A DNA stretch of 64,000 nt from Mytilus californianus (GCF_021869535.1 NW_026262735.1:1-64000), one strand, 5' to 3'. Positions 25,579 to 36,801 are shown, counted from the first letter of the stretch. The notes: generated by a model from the sequence alone, not told the origin. Numbers and translations are program-made.

Positions 25579-26218
25579 GACCTTGATGTATTAAGAATAC
25601 ATGCCCTCTTAGATGAGAAGAATCGGGGCCATTACAAAGTTAAATATGTGATCACAGACGCAGGGAGAAATATCGAATTGCAGTTTGATAATACGTTTAA
25701 CATCAATAGTTGGGATTTTAAACTCATTAAGATTGATTGATTGTTGGTTGCTTAACGTCCAGTGGCAAATATTTCATGCATGTTCAGGACGAGAACAAAT
25801 TAACAATAAATACAATAGGTAGGTCCTGTAATAGAGGCCGTTCGGAATGAAGGTCGGGGTAAATTTGGACTGCCTATGTAAAATAAGGGTATAATTGATG
25901 GGGGCAGAAATTCAGCCTTGCAACAGGCCACCTACGGACCCCTCAAAGAGTTGTTGCAAGGGTTCTTAACGTGCAGAGAGCATGGCACTCTTTCTACACG
26001 AGGCATCGGATTTAACGTCCCCATTCTGACCGGACGTGGCTGCGTACTTGATACATCCCGCACAGCCAAACGGACGCCCCACTTTGGCAAGGGTTTTACT
26101 GCCGGTCGGAATAAGACATGTAGTGACCATATTTCTATTCCCCAGTCACCCTTGGGGAAAACTCATTAAGAAGTTCAGCCTTTATGATGAGAAACTGTCA
26201 CGTCCGTTTCATTGTCTG
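25579..26218 (+). pseudogene. Candidate exon split by an antisense SINE
   Basis: The acceptor TTCAATGTTTCAG lies at 25,578 and the donor GTTAGT at 26,219. Removing the 427-bp SINE and one 12-bp target duplication leaves 201 bp, exactly 67 codons, phase 0 at both ends. The left part reads DLDVLRIHALLDEKNRG and later FNINSWDFKLIK, and the frame resumes after the SINE with KFSLYDEKLSRPFHCL. The inserted 439 bp is not a multiple of three and contains stops, so this exon is inactivated unless it is skipped. As a phase-0 exon it could be skipped without shifting the frame. The family is unknown, but the β-rich character fits another OB-like module of the same gene. Confidence 0.5.
25732..26158 (-). 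mobile_element. SINE-like retroposon copy 2, in an exon
   Basis: Full-length 427-bp copy with a perfect 12-bp target duplication AAACTCATTAAG (25,720-25,731 and 26,159-26,170). The tail (AATC)n lies on the left, so the element is in minus orientation. It interrupts the candidate exon in antisense. Confidence 0.92.
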
Positions 26219-27427
26219 GTTAGTATATGACTTACATATTAAGAGTGCCATTCATTTACCTTTATGGCGAAAAAAAAACATGAAATATGTCATTTAAATA
26301 TTAAATAACAGACCTTCATAAAGACATAAAATAAAGCATAAAATGTTATTTAAACATTTAAAGAGGAAATCTTTTTATTTCATGTTAATACTTTTGTTGC
26401 ATGAAATTAACTATTAGAATAGAAATAATTCATGAAAGCTGTTAATTTGTTATAAATTCACACATGGCTTGGCTTGAATTTTTTTTTTTAATTCTTCCCT
26501 AATGCTTATGACGTAATTCGAACATCATGCCAGGCAATGTTTAAACTATCAACAAACCTTAGTTTCCATGAGTTTTTTTCTAAAATGAACAATGGGATGG
26601 GTGCCAAAGAGCAACTATTTTTTTGTAGCTACACTTTAATTGGTTGCAATTGAATACTAACTTACACTCATCCTTTACATATTTTTTTTTTATATTTGAA
26701 TTTTTTCCGATAAATTATTATATAAATCATACAAGATAAACATGCATATTAAACTTACATTGTTTGTTTATCATAAAATAGATTCCATAAGAGCTTGAGC
26801 CGTCCAACGAGGCAGAAAACACCTAAAAGGAACTGCGCCTCACAAATACACCCCCAGACAACGCTCTGTGAAAGTAAAACTTTGGCGTGGCCGACAAGGG
26901 GGTCATAAAAAATCTGAAATATGCTGAATATAGAGGTCTAATCTTTCTAAGCTCGGATGAGCTAGATTTTGTTTCAAGATCTTCATTCCTATGAAATGTG
27001 AAAAAAAGAAGAAAAAAAAAAAAAAACACAAACCATCTTTTTATTAATAACCGTAAATCTCACTACTCAATTATTTCTATTCTAAAAAAATTGATGTTTA
27101 AAATGATATATAAATATGTAAAAAAAGTACAGCTTTGAATTTTTAAACATGTCGTACAACCCGATCTTTTAATACACATACTGGTACTAAAACACATTTT
27201 AAGCTAAATTTTAGTAGCCTTTTGACCAATTATATACAATGTATATTGGATTACTGTTTGTAATTATAAAGTGAACTATTAAACTAAACCAAACACTGAA
27301 GATAAAGAAAGAAAAAAATGTTTTCGATTCAACTTGCATTTATATGAAAGTTTGTTTATCTGTTGACTTATATAAACCACATACCATTGTTATTGGTCAA
27401 TCCAACTTAAATTCAATTATATTGCAG
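26219..27427. other. Intron-like, nothing recognised
   Basis: AT-rich with poly-T runs near 26,480 and 26,690 and a poly-A run near 27,017. The minus-strand frame at 26,823-27,029 is low-complexity. Confidence 0.4.
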
Positions 27428-27490
27428 AATGACACAGAGTTTGAAGAGAATATCGAGAGGCTCATCATATGCGCTTCTTTCTTAGTGTAA
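27428..27490 (+). CDS. Candidate terminal exon, 20 codons plus stop
   Basis: The acceptor AATTATATTGCAG is good and is followed in phase 0 by NDTEFEENIERLIICASFLV and TAA (27,488-27,490). It would give the 16.9-27.5 kb gene a short acidic-then-hydrophobic C-terminus. Support is splice signal plus phase only. No AATAAA lies immediately downstream, although several AT-rich variants do. Confidence 0.38.
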   Translation, partial: NDTEFEENIERLIICASFLV

Positions 27491-27734
27491 TTAATACATT
27501 TGGCATTAAGCCAAACCCTTTCATGTGTTTAAAGACTGAAACAGAAAATAGAGTTGGTAAAATGTATTTGAAAGCAAATATTTTAAAATGAACTGGACAT
27601 CTAGGCAGTAAAGCTATGAAATCTATTTTACCTTAGAAGGTTTCCTTCTTTAACTTTTATATCAAATACAATGTAGATTAATGACGTATCCACCAACATA
27701 CATCCATCTCCAAAAAAGTTTATAAATGCCTTAC

Positions 27735-27850
27735 TGGATAGTGCTAAGGAAAAAGACTAACCAAACAAGTACAAAGTTGAAGAGCATTGAGGACCAAGAA
27801 TTCCAAGAAGATGTGTCAAATACGGCTAAGGTAATATATGCCTGAAATAA
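27735..27850 (+). repeat. Dispersed mussel repeat, 3' portion
   Basis: Contains AACAAGTACAAAGTTGAAGA, GCATTGAGGACC, CAAATACGGCTAAGGTAATA and TGCCTG. The same ordered blocks recur at 56.7 kb and in part at 59.2 kb in this window, so the family is shown internally. I also know it from memory as abundant in mussels. Confidence 0.7.
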
Positions 27851-28104
27851 AAAAAATAACGTAGTTTTTTTCCAAAAATTCAAAGTTATGTAAACTGGAG
27901 ATTTACAAAAATGACCATAAAACTGATACTTTGTCAATATTGAAGTGCTGACTACTGAGCTGGTGATACCCTCAGGGACAAAACGTCCACCAGCAGTGGC
28001 ATCTAAGTCTTTTCATGTAATTTAGTATTTTAAATTTCTTATCATGGAATTGAATTCAAAAATGGTTGACCATAATGTCTTTCATATTTAGATTGCACTA
28101 TCCA

Positions 28105-28280
28105 TTCCAACGTGCAGAGAGCGTTTACACGAGGCATTGGATTTAATGTCCTATTTCTGACAGACGTGGCTGCAAACTTGTACCTCCCGCGCAGCCAAAC
28201 GGACGCCCTACTTTGGCAAGTGTTTAACTGCCAGTTGGAATAAGAATAAGTGACCATACTTCGATTCCCCAGTCACTCTT
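28105..28280 (-). mobile_element. SINE-like retroposon fragment
   Basis: About 175 bp matches the 5' half of the family (sense strand minus), from the GTGACTGGGG block to AACGTGCAGAGAGCG, with more substitutions than the other copies. The tail half is missing, which is the wrong end for retroposition-linked 5' truncation. A later deletion or recombination is likely. Confidence 0.75.
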
Positions 28281-29199
28281 GTGTATTTAAGATTAAGGAA
28301 ATCAACATGCCAGTTTATGTTCATCAGTCACATATCAATATAATAAACAGGCTAACCATGTGAAAAAACTAAATGAATATAAAGAGTGGTTACGCAACAT
28401 GTATAGAAAGAATTTTCAGATGATTCAGCTTGCTCCTTTTTCAAGTTCATGTGAAAAATGGTAAAATTTCATCAACCACTCATTGACGTGGTCGATTTCA
28501 TAGAACCGGTTTAAGGATTCGGAATCTTGAATGGCATATAATTAAAAGTGGACAGTCGGAGTTTCTGCTCCAGAATAATAAATAATGAAACGTTCTGTTC
28601 TACTGTTACTCATCAGTTTCTGAAAATTTACTAGTATATACTGTGAAATGTCAATGTAACACTCTTCTCATATCCAATTCCTGTAGTGGTTGACACACAC
28701 TTTCAATTTATTCACTGAAATAAATTCTTACCACCTTAAATACGGAAAAATCAAGCCAGTGAGAAATATGATGTATTGTTTTCTGATTTCATTTATTTGA
28801 TATATTATGATTAAGATATATTTTAATGAATTCCATTCCATTCTTTATATTACATCAACGTTCCGAACGTTTTTGTTGATTATCTTGAATATTATTAATG
28901 ATAAAGATATAAAGATAAACAGTAAACAGCAAAATTGTTCAACAAATTAAGAATTACGAGTAAGTTTAATATGACCAAAATTGTCAATTGTCCCCATAAA
29001 TAGTTATTGCCCGTTAAAAAAAATTCACAATTCGTTCATCTAGTTTCTTTACTGTAAAAAAATCTCTGCCTTTCAAACCGCTGTATCAATTTCAGCCAAA
29101 CTAACTTGGGCTGCACGGGTTTCAGAGTATCTAGTATAAATTTTGTATTATATTTTCCATGTATAACCAATTAGGTATAATAAAGTTACATATAGTCAA
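28281..29199. other. Non-coding, nothing recognised
   Basis: AT-rich sequence without long frames. A weak satellite-like echo (GGTAAAATTTCATCAACC) occurs near 28,458 but is too short to call. Confidence 0.35.
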
Positions 29200-29570
29200 G
29201 TGTCTGCAATTGTAGAGGTAGGGTTGGACATCAGCCTCCATCCTAGTCAGCAGAGTGTAGATAGACAGGAGATGTCTGCATGCAGGCACTGTGATGCAGA
29301 ATATTTGTCGAGGGCAAAACTGATGAGGCATGTGAGAAACAGCACTCCAAAACAATCGTGGATGTCATTTTTGTTCATATAAAGTGTCCAGCAGTCTTGC
29401 TTTCAGAATGAAAGAACATGAGAAGGCAAGGCATTCTGAACAAATGAAATCAGCAGAAAAGAGAATTAAAGAGAACACAGAGAAGACCGAATCCAACTTT
29501 CGTCATCCCAGTATCACCGATGAAGAGGGTGCCATTGGTGCAAAAATTTGAGACAACGCCAGAGAAGTGT
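29200..29570 (+). pseudogene. C2H2 zinc-finger fragment with frame disruptions
   Basis: One frame (29,272-29,340) reads CRHCDAEYLSRAKLMRH, a C-x2-C-x12-H half finger whose last His is out of frame. About 25 bp on, another frame reads CHFCSYKVSSSLAFRMKEH and then EKARH, a complete C-x2-C-x12-H-x4-H finger. A Lys/Glu-rich tail follows to a TGA at about 29,549. The two fingers are one base out of register. It is therefore either a broken gene copy or two exon pieces. The finger type (DNA or RNA binding) and family are not identifiable. Confidence 0.5.
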
Positions 29571-29892
29571 ACGATGAACTTTTCAACAATGAAATCCCCC
29601 ATACCAGTTACTTTGGGATTTTATGATGATAGTATTCCCCAGTTATTAGAGGAGATGCTGGCATTATTGAATCGCCTGTGAAAAAAAAAATACAAATTCA
29701 ATGTATCTGTTGCATCTAGTCATGTGTTGATTGGGATATTTCAAATATTTGTTGCGATTATAAGATAATAGTCTATTTCACAATTCTGAAAAAAAAAACA
29801 ATACTTTGATCAGGGAAAACATCTGATGTTTTTTTTTTTGTCATTTTATTTGATTTTTAGATATGAAAACAATATGCACTTTGCTTCACAAA
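29571..29892. other. Non-coding, nothing recognised
   Basis: AT-rich with poly-A and poly-T runs. The frame after the zinc-finger piece decays through clustered stops (TGATGATAG at about 29,624). Confidence 0.35.
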
Positions 29893-31246
29893 AGCAGGGT
29901 TGGCAAAAATTTTTATGAGTATTGCCCAGCCGGTGGGAAACACTGGGAAAACCGGGTAATACTGGGCTATACCGGGTAACATAAAATACTGGCATGAATT
30001 TTAAAGCAGATCCAGTAATCAAACACAACTGCCATAAATTTAAGATATTTGTACACATATTTTGATTAATAAATAAGTTTACTTGTATTAGAATCTTTTA
30101 ATACAAGTGTATATGAAAACACTTTAGACAAATATTAATTGAAAAAGCCTATCTCAATAATTCTCCTCAAAATCTATTAAATCACCCTCTTGGTCAAACT
30201 GTTAACATAAAAACAAAGAATTCATTTTTTTCCCAATTATATTATATAACTGATATTAAGAATTAACATGTAAGAAACATTACTTTTAGATAATTTGTAT
30301 GTACAAAACAATGTACAGTACATCACTAATAATTAATAATTATTCAGATTAAAACAAATATGTGTGTATATAACATTATTCAGCCTTTTCATTTCTATAG
30401 TTTTAATTGCATGACCCTGAAGGGTGTTTTTTTTAACATTTATGATTGCATAGCATTTTAAATTAACAATCAACTTAACAATTGCAATAAAATTAACTTT
30501 TCAATTGATTGATTGATTGTTGGTTGCTTAACGTCCAGTGGCATATATTTCATGCATGTTCAGGACGAGAACAAGTTAACAATAAATACAATAGATAGGT
30601 CCTGTAATAGAGGCCGTCCGGGATGAAGGTCGGGGAAATTTGGACTGCCACGGGAAACTGAGGGTATATTGGATAAGGACAGAAATTTAGCCTTGCAACA
30701 GGCCACCTACGGACCCCTCAAAGAGTTGTTGCAAGGGTTCTTAACGTGCAAAGAACGTGGCACTCTCTTTACACGAGGCATCGGATTTAACGTCCCCATT
30801 CTGACCGGACGTGACTGCGAACTTGTACATCCCGCACAGCCAAACGGACGCCCCACTTTAGCGAGGGTTTTACCGCCGGTCGGAGGAAGACCAATGGTGA
30901 CCATATTTTTATTCCCCAGTCACCCCTGGGGGGTTAACTTTTCAAAGTTTGGCTAATTGAAACAATGCTTGGAAATTTACTGTGCAAGTTTTTTATTCTG
31001 CCTGCATAAAACTAGTGGAGAAGAGAATAAAATTGAATTTTTCATCTTCCAGACATGACTCTCTATGGTTATCTGTACAAAATGTATAAATTTAGTTATA
31101 ATACTATGAAACTATAACAAGTCTTTACAATTTTGTGTTGAAATAAGCTTTAAAAATCATATTGCCCAGTATAACCCATTTTAGCCCGGGAAAACCTGGG
31201 TCTGGGTCTGGGTTTTCCCGGGCGGGTAATAATTTGCAAAAAGAGT
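29893..31246. other. Possible non-autonomous DNA transposon with GC-rich subterminal motifs
   Basis: CAGGGTTGGCAAAAAT at about 29,896 resembles a hAT-type terminus. It is followed by a cluster of CCCAG / GGGAAAACCGGGTAATACT motifs. A matching inverted-style cluster (GCCCGGGAAAACC, GGTTTTCCCGGGCGGGTAAT, then TTGC) lies at 31,163-31,240. In AT-rich DNA such paired GC-rich clusters suggest the two ends of one element about 1.35 kb long, containing SINE copy 3. The right end does not reproduce CAGGGTTGGC, and no target duplication was found, so this is tentative. Confidence 0.3.
30505..30933 (-). mobile_element. SINE-like retroposon copy 3
   Basis: Full-length 429-bp copy with a perfect 12-bp target duplication TTAACTTTTCAA (30,493-30,504 and 30,934-30,945), minus orientation, same termini as copy 2. 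Confidence 0.93.
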
Positions 31247-31490
31247 AACTTAATGCTTCTAACTTACAAAAAAATGGTAAAAGACATACAAATGTTTTTC
31301 CCAATATTGTTATTATTACAGGGGCAATTTATGATCTTTGATATTTAAGTTATAAATCAACAAAAACAGAATGCTGCTATTCTTAAATCGTTTTTCTTCT
31401 TTACTTCCTTTTACTTATAAGTTGCCTTTATATTTTTGGTCTGTTCACGAAACTGGCAGATTGATTAAACCGCTATTCAGTTGACTTAGA

Positions 31491-31915
31491 TTGATTGATT
31501 GATTGTTGGTTGCTTAACGTCCAGTGGCAAATATTTCATGCATATTCAGGACGAGAACAAGTTCACAATAAATACAATAGGTAGGTTCTGTAATAGATTA
31601 AGGGTTTAAGGTCGGAGAAATTTAGACTGCCACGGGAAATGAGGGTATATTGGATAGGGACAGAAATTTAGCCTTGCAACAGGTCAACTACGGACCCCTC
31701 AAAGAGTTGTTGCCAGGGTTCTTAACGTGCAAAGAGCGTGGCACTCTATTTACACGAGGCATCGGATTTAACGTCCCCATTCTGACCGGACGTGGCTGCA
31801 AATTTGTACATCCCGCACAGCCAAACGGACGCCCCACTTTAGCACGGGTTTTACTGCCGGTCGGAGGAAGACCAATGGTGACCATACTTCTATTCCCCAG
31901 TCACCCTTGGGGGGT
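31491..31915 (-). mobile_element. SINE-like retroposon copy 4
   Basis: Full-length 425-bp copy with an 11-bp target duplication GTTGACTTAGA (31,480-31,490 and 31,916-31,926), minus orientation. By eye it is closest to copies 1 and 5: all three share the TTGTACATCCCGCACAGCC block type and GTTCTGTAATAGATTA. Confidence 0.93.
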
Positions 31916-31926
31916 GTTGACTTAGA

Positions 31927-33060
31927 TGTATGTTAACTACTACTTCGGATTTTACACTGACAAGATGTCGGAAAAGTCCTGGTTTGATGGTAGTTTCCTT
32001 CCTATTGGATTGGTTTAGTAAACCAGCATCATGGATATTGATTACCTGTAATCTGAAAATAGACAAACTTTGTTTGCGCAAATAATTTAGCGGAACGAAA
32101 CCCTTAATAAAAACACATAACAATAAGTTCGTTTTCCTTTTTTTTGTCATAACTCCGTAAGATTTATCGATCACATTACTAATGAAATTGACCCGTCCAA
32201 ACGTGATAGATGCCAAGTCTAGATGAAGATATATTTACAATTTTGAATTTCTAGTTTCATAGATTGAAAAAAGTACGTCCTTTTGGATATCATAATCAAA
32301 AATGGGTATGCATGACAAATGATGAAACCATAATCATCGTCTTTCCAGTGGACGAGTCTTTTACGTTTGTTGACACTCGACGGTCCACCGTGTTTGCAAT
32401 TTTATTTCACATGTTTTCGAAATATTGAAAATCATTTTTCGCAATGTTTCCTGAAAACTGAAAAATATCAAAGCAACGCAGAGCTTTTTGTTCTTGATCG
32501 TATAATGACGATTTAATGTCATATTTGTCTGTGGTGACCCCCCTTTTCAGGATTGCATGATAATTATAGTTCTCTACTACCGCATGAGGATGACACATAA
32601 CAACTGAGCAATAATGTTTGACTTAGTTTTAAGAAATGATGACAAAGTAACATTATGAAACCATTTTTAGTAAGCTGAAATATATATTTATTTTTTACAT
32701 GTTTATGTCTTACAGATGTTTTATTTCTTTCCCGTTTTTCAACATTTGCGTCTGGAAAGTTGAAATGTTTTAACTGAATGGTTAAATTTAAATAAATTAT
32801 GAAATTGTCTTAAAATCTTTTTCTTGTCGACATATTTAATGAATTCTTCTGCTTGGAAAGTTTTGTCAAACATAACTGCAAATGAAGTAAATGCACTTAC
32901 TAAGATACACTTAGTGAAATAGTTACGACAAATTTAGAATTGTACATAACAGAAAAATATTCAAGTATGACTAATTTATGAGAAATTAATTATTTCTTAA
33001 CTTTTACTTATTTTTTTATCATGATAATTTCCTACATTATTCATAATGCTTCAATTCTAT
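31927..33060. other. Non-coding, nothing recognised
   Basis: AT-rich sequence. Small minus-strand frames at 31,890-32,216 and 32,407-32,598 have no recognisable features. Confidence 0.35.
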
Positions 33061-33070
33061 TTATACTAGT

Positions 33071-34903
33071 TACAAGGACAGAGTAGTCATTAACCATAAA
33101 AACGAAACAAGAGACCTGGTGCAAAAATTCAGCAAGGGAGAGGGAATTAAAAACTTTGAATTTAGCGAAATGATTACTGGGCTGAAGAAAACATTTCCTC
33201 CTGCTTTACCTTTGTTTGAAATGCACAAAAGTCTATGATGCCTTTTTTGCAGATTGTCCATTAGAACATAGACTTTTTATGAATCTTATATCCAGCTCAT
33301 CGCCTGCTTGCAATTGTGCTCTGATACAAGTATTTTGCGATGATTGATTGATTGTCGGTTGCTTAACGTCCAGTGGCAAATATTTCATGCATATTCAGGA
33401 CGAGAACAAGTTCACAATAAATACAATAGGTAGGTTCTGTAATAGATTAAGGGATTAAGGTCGGCGAAATTTAGACTGCCACGGGAAATGAGGGTATATT
33501 GGATAGGGACAGAAATTTAGCCTTGCAACAGGTCACCTACGGACCCCTCAAAGAGTTGTTGCTAACGTGCTAAGAGCGTGGCATTCTCTTTACACGAGGC
33601 ATCGGATTAAACGTCCCCATTCTGACTGGACGTGGCTGCAAATTTTTACATCCCGCACAGCCAAACGGACGCCCCACTTTAGCACGGGTTTTACTGCCGG
33701 TCGGAGGAAGACCAATGGTGACCATACTTCTATTCCCCAGTCATCCTTGGTGGGAGTTTGCGATGAAAAGCACCAATTAAATGATGTACTGGATATCTCA
33801 GACGACCCAGCAAGTTATCAAGAAATGATTTTTTTTATACAAAACAAATTACCATTATTGTTTGAGATTTTAAAAGACTCGGGACCTATACCATCTACCT
33901 ATAAATCAATATTTAAAGGCAAATATGAAAAAAAATCAATTCATACCTTTTCCAAGTCCTTATTTACAGATGATAGCCAATTACAAAACTCTGTATATAA
34001 TACGTGTTATTTTCCTGCTTTAAAGAAAATGAGGACAAGAGGAAATTTCAAGGCAGATAGATCAAAACTTTTAAAAGACAACTGCAAGAAAGAGGCATCT
34101 AACACTTTTGCCTGGGATATTTACTGCTTTTTGTAAACACGGTAATACATATTTTTCAAATATTTTCTTAAAGGTGGTCTGCATTTATTATCTGTAAAAA
34201 ATCATTCATTATAAGTACTCCCTTTTGAGATAGACAATATGTAACGAAGCACAATAAAAAGAGATCTACAGACTGTTGCAGAAGTTATTTTTGATCCTAC
34301 CAAGTTTTTCATTCATTGGAGTGATTTACATAAATTTCATTATTGGTTCAGGTTACATATTTGAATATATTGGATTTTTGGTTTCAATAATTTAGTATAA
34401 TATACAAATGCACTGAAATCATTCTTTTTTTAGCACCAACTACTGTCAACTATGACAATGATTGAAATTTGCACTCATACTGCTTGAACAGAGCTCCTGA
34501 TCTGTTTAAAGATACACTGTTTGTTGTGGATAATTTGCACTGGGGAAATCATACCAGTAAGTTTTATTTTTTACAAATTTATGATTTATAGTTACTTCAG
34601 AATAACTAAGACATATCTTGTGTGGCTTGAATTTGTACTGATTTTAACACGGCTGTTCATTATAATATGGATCTAATTTCCACTCTTCAAATATGGGACT
34701 TTTCAGCTGACTATATTTTACAATATGGTGGTCAACAAAATCGGGAATTTAGGAAAATCCACTTTGAAAATGACACGGATGCTAGAATAAAAAACTACTG
34801 CAGTGAAAGTCTTGTTAACTCGGAAAAAAAAGTTGCTCATTCGCAAGACTTTTCACACAATATGAAAACTAAGAAATGCTGTGCTAAGCAGTGGGATTAA
34901 TAA
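33071..34903 (+). pseudogene. KDZ-like transposase relic with introns
   Basis: Ordered pieces in shifting frames look like one transposase. They are YKDRVVINHK… (33,071), then FFADCPLEHRLFMNLI and SSPACNCALIQVFCDE up to the SINE at 33,344. After the SINE it continues DEKHQLNDVLDISDD… to a frameshift at about 34,110, then PGIFTAFCKHG. An exon at about 34,434-34,557 (acceptor TTCTTTTTTTAG, donor GTAAGT) reads CLNRAPDLFKDTLFVVD and then NLHWGNHTS. A last piece near 34,655 includes YNMDL and QQNREFRKI. The PGIFT..C.HG, YDN.CNLH..C.NR.P and VVD..H...H motifs are those I associate with Kyakuja-Dileera-Zisupton type transposases. Frameshifts, stops and a SINE make it dead. Family assignment is from motif memory. 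Confidence 0.5.
33344..33756 (-). mobile_element. SINE-like retroposon copy 5, inside the transposase relic
   Basis: Copy of ~413 bp with a 10-bp target duplication TTTGCGATGA (33,334-33,343 and 33,757-33,766). It lacks about 14 bp around GTTGTTGCAAGGGTTCTTAA. The surrounding transposase reading frame runs across the insertion once the SINE is removed, so the SINE is the younger insertion. Confidence 0.9.
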
Positions 34904-35204
34904 GTTTCACACAAGAAATCTTACAAGAAATGGACAAACTATTGTGTGGGAGCAATAGATCAATGCAGCAAAATAGGATGAGGAGAAAAAACTCATGTTA
35001 AATAATGTTTCGTCAGAAATACATATTTGATGTTTCTTTTTTATTCGCAAACTTTTAAAGAATGGTGCTGATAATTTACATTACTCGGAAAAAGAGGCAC
35101 GTATAATGGGTCAAAATGAACCAGGAAAGAAAAAGGTTTCTAAGATCAATTGATGAATTTATGAGATAAGATTAGCACTAATGCATGCACATCTTTATAG
35201 AGTT

Positions 35205-36265
35205 CAAAACAACTGAACACACTTATATGAGAATGTAGGACAGAAACACGAGAAAGTCACAATTCGGCATTGAGATTATTTTTCTTCGGACACGAAAACA
35301 CTTATTTTGAAAATAAGTTTTTGTATTTTTCTTGAAGTTTGATATATGAAGCAACTTTGGAATTAAGATTTATTCAATAAATACCATCAATGATCAAATA
35401 ATTGTTATGAAAAAAAAATGTCAAAGTGACTTGGTACTTTAGTGGCTTCATTTTGTTAATAATCCTTTGCATGATTAAAATTTTCATTAATCAAGGTTTA
35501 TGAACAATTTCCTTAACTTAAAAAATAAATGTATGTTATAAACAGAAAATATTTCAAAATATATTTTAACAATTGTCAAAATATTATTTGCGGCTTTTCG
35601 TCCTATCAAATTTGTGACTCTATACCCAGTACTTTCTGTCCGTTTACCGTGAATGACATCAACATACTAGAATTACACAGAATTTTCCTTTGAAAATCCA
35701 ACTTCAATACCCTAGGAACTGAGGAAAATTTATCGAGATACAAAAACAAGATAAAATTTTATTAAGGATTTATCATGCAAAGGATGTATTTCTTGGCACA
35801 ATGAAGCCATTTAAGTACCAAGCCACTCTGAAATTTCGTTTTCATAACAAATGTTTGATCATTGTTGATAATGTTTTAATATGTAAATTTTTCCATTGTG
35901 TATATATTTGTATTGTATTGTATTGTTTGTATATGCCTTCAACCCCTAGGGGTATAAATGTGCATTTCATTAATAAATAAGATAATAAATTGAATAAATT
36001 TTAACTACAAAGTGGCTTCATTTAAAACAGTTCAAGAAAACAACAAACTTACTAATTTAAAAATTATTGATGTCTTCGTGGATAAATAATCTCAACACTG
36101 AATTGTGACTTTCTATCTTACATTTCCTTTATACTATTGACGACAAATATATTTTCAATTACCTGTGTGACGTACAAAAAATAATTGTGACTTAATTGTC
36201 TTGTGAGAAGTAAAATCACAAAATTCTACTTGCTGTCCCACATTCTTTCTTCAGGTATACTTCAC
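35205..36265. repeat. ~1-kb imperfect foldback (long inverted repeat)
   Basis: The left arm (about 35,205-35,475) pairs with the right arm (about 35,760-36,265). Left GTCACAATTCGGCATTGAG pairs with right CTCAACACTGAATTGTGAC. Left ATGATCAAATAATTGTTATG pairs with right CATAACAAATGTTTGATCAT. Left GTGACTTGGTACTTTAGTGG pairs with the right CCATTTAAGTACCAAGCCAC. The right arm carries an extra ~130 bp with CAACCCCTAGGGGTATAAAT and AATAAATAAGATAATAAAT, which looks like the 3' tail of another retroposon. No transposase frame is inside. A MITE or foldback element is likely. The Ty3/Gypsy element starts only about 13 bp beyond it. Confidence 0.7.
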
Positions 36266-36633
36266 ACTGTACAAAACTGATAGAGTGTAAGTAAGACAAT
36301 ATTCCTCTTATCTGTTAAAGTCATTTATTTCATTCATTTAACATTATATTTTTGTATCATAGTTATCAGTAGTATGTGATGTATTCAATTTCATAGAGGT
36401 CATAGCCTTTTAGCATGTGTTAGTTAGAGTAGAATTTTATTATGTATTAATAGGTTGGTGCATATTTGGTGGCAAATTAGGTCAGATAAACAAGTAGAAT
36501 TTAGGTCAAATTCTTGGTGCATAGTTGGTGCATTTTTGGTGGCAATGTGTATATAAGGTTCAGATTTTTGTTATTCTAGGTACATCTTGGCAGATCACTG
36601 ATAGATTCGGAATTACTATTATTTCTTAATATT

Positions 36634-36801
36634 TTGTCCGCACAGTATTGGACACTGTTGCGTGGTTTTTGTCCGCTCAGTATTGGAAACTGTTGCGTGG
36701 TTGTTTATTTTTGTCCGCTCAGTATTGGACACTGATGCGTGGTTTTTGTCCGCACAGTATTGGACACTGTTGCGTGGTTTTGTCCGCATAGTATTGGACA
36801 C
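36634..36801 (+). repeat. ~35-bp tandem repeats inside the 5' LTR
   Basis: Five units of the form TTTGTCCGC(A/T)CAGTATTGGACACTGTTGCGTGG, 33 to 42 bp long, where the 3' LTR has a single related unit (GTGCACAGTATTGGACACTG). The fifth unit is cut by the nested element. The repeats lie just 3' of the TATA-like box, so they would lie near the start of the transcript. Confidence 0.85.

Noticed and set aside
16347-31925. Recurrent 65-codon minus frame (MVTIGLPPTG…) and 90-105-codon plus frame (DRDRNLALQQ…) in several places.
   Set aside because: Both lie wholly inside copies of the SINE-like element. The plus frame starts at TTG, older copies interrupt both frames, and the copies are simply too young to have diverged.
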